The translations under genes and the position numbers were made by a program. A stretch of DNA of 64,000 bases from Undaria pinnatifida (Eukaryota; Sar; Phaeophyceae; Laminariales; Alariaceae): positions 9,833,805 to 9,897,804 of the forward strand of contig JABAKD010000030.1 in the NCBI GenBank assembly GCA_012845835.1, in the 5' to 3' direction. Positions 35,581 through 45,600 of the stretch are shown in pieces. Position 1 is the first letter of the stretch. Each line of letters opens with the position of its first letter. The notes below the pieces were generated by a model. It had not been told where the DNA came from and searched no databases. It saw nothing but the letters and a program-made list of their open reading frames with translations.

Positions 35581-35708
35581 AAACCTTCCTACAATCAAGA
35601 AAGCCCGATAAGTCGGATAGTCGGCACGTCCGTTTCACGATTATTAGTCCGACTCTAATAACTAGTCGGCAACTTAAGTCGTGCCGACTCACAACCCTAC
35701 TGAAAACC

Positions 35709-36861
35709 ATTTGTCTGATTGGTTGAGGCCTGCCTTTCGGCTGGCCCATCATTTTCGGAAGGACGCCTACGAGACACGCGGTGGAGCCGCGCGAGCACCG
35801 TTGCCGAACTCGAACCCCCCAAAGGCTTGGAGTTAGAGGCAGGGTTAGGGTTAGGGGCCACCTTATCGAAGAGAATGAAATATCGCACCTCGATTTTTTT
35901 TTCCGAATCGAATTTAATATCGTAACAAATACCCCGAAATAGATAGCTTATCGAGGAACGGCTCACTCAAGTGTGTTTTACAAGTCGAAAATGCCAAATT
36001 GTGAACGAACAGCCGTGGGTAACGACAGAGGCGAGTGATGCAGAGCGTTCGGAGGAGGACGTGATATGATTAAGTGGGGCGGGTGGGGTGTTTGGGGCAA
36101 TAAAAACTGGCTTGAAGCTTGCAGGGTCACGGATCAACTTCAACGAAAGAGCCCCCCTCGAGGTATTTATAACGCCCGTGTTGTGGAGAGTGGTTCTGGT
36201 TTAATTCCCAAAACATGTTTTCTGCTTGAAAATGAAATCCAATTAGGGATTTGGCCCAACTTGACGTGTGGCATGTTCGCGGTGAGGCAACGCACCCGGG
36301 GCAGCCTGGCGCAATATTGGCCGCGTCAACGACCGCGATCGAGGCGATAAAGCGCGAAGGTTAACGACCGGCCAATAGCCGCGCCCACGCCTACAGACCA
36401 TAGAACATCTCGCTCTGGGGTGACGCCTCAAAAATATCATATCGGCCGCGTTCCCAATTTTTCAATCAGCTCGCTCGGCCAAGCCGCACGAAACCGAAAA
36501 CTGCGAGCCAAAAACACGATTATTCGCTCAAGAGTTCGATATATACATTGCCGTTGCTGCTCCACGCGCGGTGTTTTGGGGCTCCCTCCGCCCACCCCAG
36601 AGGCCCTGAGGGTGATAGCCTCCTAGCCTTGGCCCCCCAAAAGTAGGAGAGGCTATTAATAGTGGCGGCGCCCACACGACGACGCAACCCGTCTCTCTCG
36701 TCTACTCCCGTCGGTGTCCGTCAGCAGGGCATTGTGTGACTTGCTGCGTTATCCCGATTTCCCACATATTTGAAGACCATTTCACCCTTTCCTCAAAATG
36801 AAGCATGTTTTTTTTTGCGAATTCAAATCCAAACTATGAAGAAAAATCAAAAGGTGGATTT
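35709..36861. other. Spacer without a supported gene
   Basis: Nothing recognised apart from a two-unit TTAGGG stretch near 35,844. The open frames on both strands lack any domain. Confidence 0.45.
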
Positions 36862-36866
36862 TGTTT
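36862..36866. repeat. 5' target-site duplication of the copia element
   Basis: TGTTT immediately before the 5' LTR matches TGTTT at 40425-40429 after the 3' LTR. Confidence 0.8.
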
Positions 36867-37153
36867 TGTTGATTGTATGCTTGGATATGATGCGGATATG
36901 ATGACGGTTGAGTATTGTGGGGGTTTCCAGTGATAAGTTGGCTACATGATAGCGGGATATCATGATGGTGGAAATACTCCGCGTATTTATCCGCCTTTCT
37001 TCCTGGCGAGCGCACTCCATGCTGCGCCTTGGCTAGGAGCAACGTAATATATATATGTACGTCTTATATTTGTCTTCATACCGGTGACTCCACTACCCCA
37101 CTATTGTCAGCTCAACGGGTAAGCCCTATATGTTTCGTAGGGATCAACAAACA
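36867..37153 (+). repeat. 5' LTR
   Basis: 287 bp, TG...CA ends. Followed at 37,163-37,263 by a second copy of its last 100 bp or so (GTACGTCTTATATTTGTC to CCAACAAACA), a tandem partial-LTR duplication. Confidence 0.88.
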
Positions 37154-38298
37154 CGATAACCATATATGTACGTCTTATATTTGTCTTCATACCGGTGACT
37201 CCACTACCCCACTATTGTCAGCTCAACGGGTAAGCCCTGTATGCTTCGTAGGGACCAACAAACACGATAACGGTTGTGTGCCGTGAATTTTCCTAACAAC
37301 ATCCCTGGTACGATATCGTACGTCATTCGGTTTTACAGATAAATTGGCTACGGCTGGTGGCTGTAGGGGTATGGTCAGTACCAGTAGTATTATATTTCGG
37401 GTACGCACGGGAGATGATGACGACATACGTGGTATTTCATGTGTCTTACACAATGCGGGTTACTTCCAGAATAGCTGGTTGTCAACCTCACCAGCGATCT
37501 AGCATAGTGCGGTACACGAAATGAAGGAACCGGTAGTGAGGAAATATAGTGTTACTCACGTTTTATGATGCAGTATGTGGTGGAATACGGGTATGTAGTG
37601 GAAATTTCGGGATGTGTTTTTGTCGTTAAACTGAAGATTCCACCCTGATCTTGTCCCGGTTATGCCTCGTACTATCTGTATCATGAATATGATATTCTAG
37701 TCTGACATGATTTGCTTGACAATGATTTATGATAGGATTTTGATTATGTTCAAGCCTTCTTTGGTTTGATCGCCCCCTCAACTCCCCCCGCCCTTATCGT
37801 GCGCGTGTGCAGAGTGTTATGATGAGCGGTATCCGCTGTATGCCGGACCACAAAAATATTGAGCAGGGGGAATGGGGTAGATTATAAGGTTCTTATAGTC
37901 CACAGTTAGGTGCTCAAACATTGTATGTACGTATAGTATACTAACATTTTGAGTACAGACGAAGATAGTCAACATTCCTGCGTTTGTTATGGAGTTCGTG
38001 CCTGATACCGTATCTTATATACATACGAGGTACGCGTTTTAATCAAGGTTGCCAAACAGCTTAAAGGATCGTTATTTCTTCATCGCGGTAGCTTATCAAG
38101 TAGCAGCATGGACTAACACTCTTGCAGCACTGTGATACTACGTGTCGCTCTTCCGGGAAGGAACATGCGGAATAACTTTACCCTTGATATAACAACCTCG
38201 TCACGTGTAGCGAGACGTTTGTGCTCTGATGTATCGGTACTCTAAAACAGAAATGAACTCGCGGTTGAGTTCGTGCTATACCGGCATCAAACAGCTGT

Positions 38299-38876
38299 CG
38301 AGTCGACTCTGAAATATGGTGACTTATTGCGGAATTTGTTATGTTTTTGCGGGGTTTGCGGTTAATGGTGGTATATATATGCGTTAGTTCGGGTAGCACA
38401 AACCCCGCTCGAGGAAGGTCTCAAACAGACTGGCTTTTCCGCGAACTGGTAGAGCGCTTGATGTGGCTTGCTCACCAGACACGTCCGGATATTGCGAACG
38501 CAGTGAGAGCGGAAGTCAGGTACACCAACTCGCCCAGGGAGATACGCTGGAAGACGGCGGTTGGTATTTTAGATTATGTCTTTTTCACGAGTCGACTCTG
38601 AAATATGGTGACTTATTGCGGAATTTGTTATGTTTTTGCGGGGTTTGCGGTTAATGGTGGTATACATATGCGTTAGTTCGGGTAGCACAAACCCCGCTCG
38701 AGGAAGGTCTCAAACAGACTGGCTTTTCCGCGAACTGGTAGAGCGCTTGATGTGGCTTGCTCACCAGACACGTCCGGATATTGCGAACGCAGTGAGAGCG
38801 GAAGTCAGGTACACCAACTCGCCCAGGGAGATACGCTGGAAGACGGCGGTTGGTATTTTAGATTATGTCTTTTTCA
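38299..38876 (+). repeat. 289-bp tandem duplication within the copia remnant
   Basis: CGAGTCGACTCTGAAATATG starts at 38299 and 38588. The second unit leads into the intact reading frame; the first is cut short by the junction. Confidence 0.88.
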
Positions 38877-39136
38877 TGAGTGATTTTGGCATTACTCTTC
38901 AAAGAGGCAGTGGACTGGAGCTGGTTGCGTATGCGGATGCAGACTACGCCAGCAAGGCCACTGATAGGAGGTCGGTTCCCGGTGGGGCTGTCATGTGTGC
39001 AGGGGCATGCGTGTGCTGGTTTTCGAGAACTCAAAAGTGCTTGACATTTTCGATCACAGAAGCCGAGTACGTAGCACTGGCAGACACCATAAGTTTGAGA
39101 CTTTCGGGGCTCGGGCACGGTGACGATTTTTGCTAA
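38341..39136 (+). pseudogene. Copia polyprotein C-terminus (RNase H region)
   Basis: MWLAHQTRPDIANAVRAEVR, YADADYASKATDRRSV, CWFSRTQKCLTFS and ITEAEYVALADT are the hallmark end of Ty1/copia Pol. The acidic residues of YADAD and TEAEY are kept. The frame from 38,630 is open for 168 codons and then ends early near 39,136. The reverse-transcriptase core, integrase and gag are missing. Confidence 0.88.
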
Positions 39137-39355
39137 AATGCCCGGGGTCATCCCCGCGTAATCAGTCTATGGTTTTCTCAACTAGCCCCGTAATGAGACC
39201 CAGCTGAGCCAAATCGTTCAGTTTATATTGTTTTTGGGGTTCGGGGACGGCAACGGTTTTTTGGTAAACTACCGGGGGTCATCCCGGCGTAGTCAGTCTA
39301 TGGTTTTCTCAACTAGCCCCATAATGAGACCCAGCTGAGCCAAACCGTTTAATTT
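39105..39355 (+). repeat. 130-bp tandem repeat in the copia interior
   Basis: Two copies containing TCAGTCTATGGTTTTCTCAA and AATGAGACCCAGCTGAGCC, beginning near 39,106 and 39,236. Confidence 0.8.
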
Positions 39356-40139
39356 TCATCCTGCAAGGAGGGTTCACGCCCACCTGTTACCGCTTATGCG
39401 GGGAAGGATTCGCTTGACCACTTGAGAGGATTATGGCTCGTTAAGTAGGAAAAAGGTCTCAAACTCGACGAGTTCGATACGTCTGAACCCGAGGGCGACT
39501 AACTTTTTCGCGAGCTGATTTGAATTGTTTCTTGACGGATTATTCTGCATATATCAGCTGGATTTTCGTACTTTTAAAGAGTGCATGGTAGTTAGGGAGG
39601 CAAGAAACTATTTCTTTGTTTTTGAAATATTACTGTTTTCACGATTGATTGCGTTGTCTAGTATGGCATTATCTTTCTCGGGATTTGAGCGTTTGGAATT
39701 TGAATGGATTTTCAGTATGTACCCAGCCGGGAGGCGTTTGTCTCATTCGAAAGTGAGTTTTGAGACTGCTGTCCAATCACACTTGTTGGCACCCCTGTTC
39801 TATGGAGCTGGCAACCGTTTCAAAAGGCAAGGCTGAATGCTGATTATAAGGCCGATGTTTGAGTTTTCGGTCTATGAATTTCGGATTTGAGTTTTTGTAT
39901 TTGGACTTGGGATTTTACGACTTAGATCTTAGGTTCGTGAAGATTGATGTTGAATACTGTCCCTGAATTGTATCTCTAGATTTATGGAGTGCTTTTTAAG
40001 GACTATGGTGTTGCAATCTTTCTTTCTTGTCACGGAGGTACTGGGAGGATATTGATTGACCGTAATTTTCATTGAATCGTTTTACCGTGATGATATGACA
40101 ATATAGCATCATACCGTATCATTTACGAAGCAGGGAGCC

Positions 40140-40424
40140 TGTTGATTGTATGCTTGGATATGATGCGGATATGATGACGGTTGAGTATTGTAGGGGTTTC
40201 CAGTGATAAGTTGGCTACATGATAGCGGGATATCATGATGGTGGAAATACTCCGCTTATTTGTCCGCCTTTCTTCCTGGCGAGCGCACTCCATGCTGCGC
40301 CTTGGCTAGGAGCAACGTAATATATATGTACGTCTTATATTTGTCTTCATACCGGTGACTCCACTACCCCACTATTGTCAGCTCAACGGGTAAGCCCTGT
40401 ACGCTTCGTAGGGATCAACAAACA
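40140..40424 (+). repeat. 3' LTR
   Basis: 285 bp, starts TGTTGATTG after a purine tract and ends AACAAACA before the TGTTT duplication. Confidence 0.88.
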
Positions 40425-40429
40425 TGTTT

Positions 40430-40891
40430 TAATAGTTAAAACAAGCCCTAAACGAAAGCTGGGCATCGATGCTCGTCGGTGAGAGCACGCACGTACCAGC
40501 TTGGAAGGAAATATAAGGATCGTTTTGATATTCATGTTAATATACCAACGACCCTTTTATTTCCGGCTACAGTAGTGTTACTGTCGTATTGCTTTATAGC
40601 AGCTACCCCGTTCGTATCTACTCCAACCCTTTCCCAACCGCCCTCTGCTCTGTGCACCCTGCACCTTGTTGTGTCGGCAACGGTTGGCAGGTGAAGGCGC
40701 TCAAGGCTTGCAACGACAACAATAAAACGCTATCGAAGGCAAATCAAGAATCAACCTGACACAGCAGCAGCAGCTGCCGCCGGAGAGGGCTGCAACAATA
40801 CGTACCGCAGCACTTGCCAAACAAGAAATATTCAGAGCGTCCTACCAAGCGGCGTTGTGTCCGGCCAGTACTCCCCCCCCCGCGTCCCCCC
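40430..40891 (+). promoter_or_regulatory. Presumed promoter and leader of the rhodanese-methyltransferase gene
   Basis: The 460 bp between the retrotransposon and the start codon. A TATA-like ATATAAGG lies at 40511-40518. The leader just before the ATG is C-rich (C8 at 40,873). Weak evidence only. Confidence 0.3.
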
Positions 40892-42612
40892 ATGGCACCC
40901 CTCAGCGCGGCACACTCGCTCTGTCTGTGGTGGCTCTCCGCGCAGACGTCGTGCGGATTTATCATCCCGACACTCACCGGCGATGTCTTCGCCGCCTCAG
41001 ACACGAAGCTACGACAGCGAGTACCCGCGCTACCCACAACATCACCCGTAGCGTCGACGCCCGCCGTCATCCCACCGGCGAACGGGTTTGAAGTTGGTGG
41101 CGGGCGCGGGGATGGATTTCGCCACGTGGCTCCGCGGGCAGCACACCCGTCGTCGACAGAGTTTGGGAAGTTTTTGAAGCGACGGCAGGCTGAGCTAGGT
41201 TGCGTGGTGATCGATCTTCGGGCGAGCGCGGACTTTCACCGGGAGCACTTTGTGGGGGCGACTACAATCCCTGCGAGCGAGCTCGAGGCAAGACTGCTGG
41301 AGCTGCCGCCGCCCTTCGCACAGCCCTTGACTATCGTGGGCAAAGAGGAGGTTCGTGCTTGTGTAACTGCAGCAGTACAGTATGACGATGCTCGTCAGTA
41401 GGAACCATACGAAATTGGCGTTGCTCAGGGTATAACGGTACTACTGTAGTCTACAGTAGTAACCCCGACAGTTGTAACACCACGAAGCGTATAATATGAT
41501 ATTTAGACCTAACACCACGCGTATAGCTAACCCCTACATCTATGCGACATGAAGCTGTTGGCAATCCCCCCCCCCCCCCCCCTTTGAACACTCCACCGTC
41601 TCCTCATTGGTTGTACGACGTAGAGGATATACATGATAAACTGATGCATTCCTTCCACAACCGTCAGATTTGTTCCCTTTAAGTATTTATAGTTTCCGCG
41701 CACAGATTGAGTTGTCCCGCCCGTTTCCCCCAGCCCCCCACGCCCTTGAAAACTCCGCCCTCCCCTCACCGGTTATACTGCTTACAGGACACACTTGATA
41801 AACTGATGCATTTCCTTCCATAGCTGTCAGATTTTGTGCCCCTCAAAAACGGGTTTTATAGTTTCCGCTCACAGACTGCCTAACATCACCCTGTTGACCC
41901 TGATAGCTACACTGTAGTTGCAAGGGGAGTCGATGACCTATATCCTTCATGAGGACACACACCCAGTAATACGTGCGATCGGAGTATCACCCAGCTTGCA
42001 AATATGAGTTTCGACAAAATTTGGAGTCTATTTTTATTTTATAATATGATATTCATGTACAAGTCAAACATGCCAGTACCTGGTATCACGTAGTTCCGAA
42101 CAGCAGCAGCCAGCAGCCATTGTGAATTGTCAGTACATATTAAAAAAAATGAAAGTATATTTTAAAATTTAATACAATCCAGCTGTGAGATCGAAGATTT
42201 AGTTGAAACTCATATTTGCACGCTGTGTGTGATACTCCGATCGCGCGTATTACGGGTTGTGTGTCCTCATTAAGGATATAGGTCGGCGACTCCCCTTGCA
42301 ACTACAGTGTTGCTATCAGGGTCAACAGGGTGATGTTAGTCAGTCTGTGCGCGGAAACTATAAAACCCGTTTTTGAGGGGGACAAAATCTGACATAGCTG
42401 TGGAAGGAAATGCATCAGTTTACCAAGTGAATTATGTAAGTCGAATAACTGGTGAGGGGAAGGCGGAGTTTTTAAGAACGTGGGGGGGGGGGGAGGGGAG
42501 GCGAGAAAATCATGTCGCACAGATGTAGGGGTTTGCTATACGCGTGGTGCTAGGTCTAGGATATGGTGCGGGTGGTGGAGAAGGAGGGGGCGTTGGGAGG
42601 GGGGGGAGTTTT

Positions 42613-42646
<34 letters not shown>

Positions 42647-45600
42647 TTTTTCAAGATTAGGTCTCATAATATAAAATACTCCAGCTGTGATATCGAAGAT
42701 TTGGTCGAAACTCATCTTTGCAAGCTTGTGTGTGATACTCCGACCGCGCGTATTACGCATATATGTTGCAAGGGGAGTCGCCGGCCTATATCCTTAACGA
42801 GGACACACAACCCGTAATACGCGCGATTGGAGTATCACACATAGCTTACAAAGATGAGTTTCGACAAAATATTCGATCTCACAGCTGGAGTGTATTTTTA
42901 TTTTTATAATCTTTAAATGAGGACACACAACCCGTAATACGCGCGATCGGAGTATCACACACAGCTTGCAAAGATGAGTTTCGACAAAATGTTCGATCTC
43001 ACAGCTGGAGTGTATTTTCATTTTTATAATATATGTAGGGGCTTGCTATACGCGTGGTGCAAGGTGCGGGTGGTGGGGAAGGAGGGGGCGTTGGGGGGCG
43101 GGGGGAAAATGACTGAAAGCTGCGTCATGGATGGCTAGAAAGATAATGACGTGATAACAATTTCGTAGAAGTGTTTTATTACTTTAGCCGATTTCGATTG
43201 TGGGTGAGGCGTTTGAACAAAAGGGTGGGGAGAAACTTCAATATGTGCGCGGAAACTTTAAGCCCTTAAAGGGGACAAATCTGACGGTTGTAGCAAGAAG
43301 ACATCCCTTTATATCACCTGCCTGGTACTGTGTATGGTTCTAGGAGATTTGATGTTAGATGGCCAGAAATATATTGAGGTGATATCAGCCGGCTGGTAGT
43401 GTTTACTGCTCTGGCAAATTTTGATATTAGGTGGGGCGTTTGAACAAGAGGGATCGGTTGGGGGGGGGGGCGGTGGGACACTTCAATATGTGTGCGGACG
43501 GTATTACTCCTTAAAGGGGACAAATCTGATGGTTGTAGCAAGAAGACACCCCTTTGTATCACCTGCCTGGTATTGTTTATTGTTCTAGAACATTTGACGT
43601 TAGACGTGGTATGTAACACAATCTTCGGGTGTGGTAAACAGCGTGTTAAAGCTTCATAATTTGTTGTTGTACATGAATCGCACGACAAAATATTTTAATT
43701 GATAGGTACAACCATGTAGTTACCTTTTTTCTTGACGTCGCTAATTATATGAAAGAGATACATATAGCAAAATACAACAGGCGAGGTGATGTGGTCATGC
43801 AATGTCACCACCATTGAGCACGAGAGGGAGAAGTGCGAATCGTCGGTGTTATGTACGAAATACCCCACGTAATAGGTTGGTAGTGTGGTCTACCGCAATT
43901 TTAACATATCTGCCTGTACTCCCTGTACTCCCTTTTCCCATCATTATTGGCTCAAATGTACGATTTTACGCCCATGATTTTCACCGTGCCGATGTGGGGC
44001 TCTGAGGTTGCCAATTCTAAGATAGAGATACATCTTACAAGTACAACAAGCGAGGTGATGTGGGCATGCAATGCCACCACTATTGAACACGAAGGTGACT
44101 ATACTTCGTCAGGCATATGCTACTGCGTTTGGTAGAGGTTGTCAGGCGATCATGCAGACGGCAGGTAGGCACTATTGAACACGAGGGTGCTTCACTTCGT
44201 TAAGCACATGCTACTGCGTTTGGTAGAGGTTGTGAGGCGATCATGCAGACGGCTGGTAGGCACGAAATACCCTGCGTAATAGGTTGGTAGTGTGGTCGAC
44301 CGCAGTGTTATCATATCTGTCTGTACTTCCTTTTCGCATTTTTTTTATTAGTGTACGATTAGTCTATACGCCCTGTTTTCTCCCCACTGTCGTCTAAGGT
44401 GTTGTGGTCCTGTAGATGTCGCGTCCATGTCTGGTGCTCTTATTAGTGGTGCTCATGAAGACACGCCCTAGCGTGTAGTAGATGGCCGCTCCTTAAATAC
44501 TCCGCCCTCCACTCACCGGTTATTCGACTTACAGGATACACTTGATAAACTGATGCATTTTCTTCCGCAGCTGTCAGATTTTGTCCCCCTCAAAAACGGG
44601 TTTTATAGTTTCTGCGCACAGACTGACTAACATCACCCTGTTGACCCTGATAGCTACACTGTAGTTGCAAGGGGAGTCGCCGACCTATATCCTTAGTGAG
44701 GACACACAACCCGTAATACGCGCGATCGGAGTATCACACACAGCTTGCAAAGATGAGTTTCGACTACGAAATCTTCGATCTCACAGCTGGAGTGTATTTT
44801 CATTTTTACAATATACAGGGGCTCCGCATGCGGCACCCATGCTTCGGGTAGGGCAGGGCAGCACTTCGAATTGTTCGATTCAATACTTGGTAGAGTAAAA
44901 AAAGTCACCACACACAATCATAGTCTACACGTACAGTATGCAAGGCAATGCCAAGAGTTCGATATAGACTAACAATCATAACAATGTATTACTATAAATA
45001 GATATCGTTTTATTAATTAATCCGATTCCGAGTTTCATTCATCAGATTTCGATCGGATAAATCCGACCACACGCCGACTGACCCTCAGTCTGGCGACGAA
45101 ACGTGTCGAGTGGGTTTCTTATGATATTCTAACTCAATCAAGCATCCGGGGCCAGTAAGGTGACTGACCATGTCCGCTGCGTGTTCTTTTCGTAGCCACT
45201 GAGAGACGCGCACTGAGCCAGCTTCTGAAATATACAATGCATGATATATAGTAGTATCATCTTCATTCGAGCCTCCTAGATCGACGGTCTGTGTGTTGTC
45301 TTATCATGGAGAAACGTGCTGACGTTGTTCCAGGCGCGGAACACGGTGGTATGACTGCCTTTCGTCATTCAACTCCTCGAATGCTGTTGCAAAGCTGCTG
45401 CTTGTTGCTAGCTGTGTAGATCGCTCACTTCTTGTAGATACAGTACGCGACTACAGCGCTTACGATTTTGTCAGCTAAGTATTTCAGGCTCGAGTTTTAT
45501 TAGACGAAAATAAATATATGTCAGTTTTGTCTGATCGCGCATTGGACAAGATTCATACATAAAGTAGGCGTCACCCGGGCGATAGGGTCACATGCCGGGA

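Larger units (their letters stand above)
31963..35700. mobile_element. Probable hAT-type DNA transposon, non-autonomous
   Basis: Ends TAGGGCTGTGAAGTCGGC on the left and, inverted, TAGGGTTGTGAGTCGGC on the right. Subterminal ACTAGTCG-type motifs occur at both ends (CTAATAACTAGTCG). The flanks CTGAACAC (31955-31962) and CTGAAAAC (35701-35708) match in 7 of 8 bases, as an 8-bp target duplication would. No transposase is visible inside. The interior instead holds a GC-rich block, a nested family A element and a 255-bp tandem duplication. Confidence 0.6.
36867..40424 (+). mobile_element. Ty1/copia-type LTR retrotransposon, mostly deleted
   Basis: The LTRs at 36867-37153 and 40140-40424 begin TGTTGATTG and end AACAAACA. 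They differ by about five substitutions and a two-base indel in 285 bp (about 98% identical), which implies a fairly recent insertion. A 5-bp TGTTT duplication flanks the element. A purine-rich tract (GAAGCAGGGAG) precedes the 3' LTR. The interior of about 3 kb keeps only the C-terminal part of a copia polyprotein (38,341-39,136), so it cannot move by itself. It sits about 470 bp upstream of the rhodanese-methyltransferase start codon, in the same orientation. Confidence 0.88.

Noticed and set aside
35840..35860. Telomere-like TTAGGG repeats
   Set aside because: Only two units, in unique spacer sequence; too short to be an interstitial telomere.
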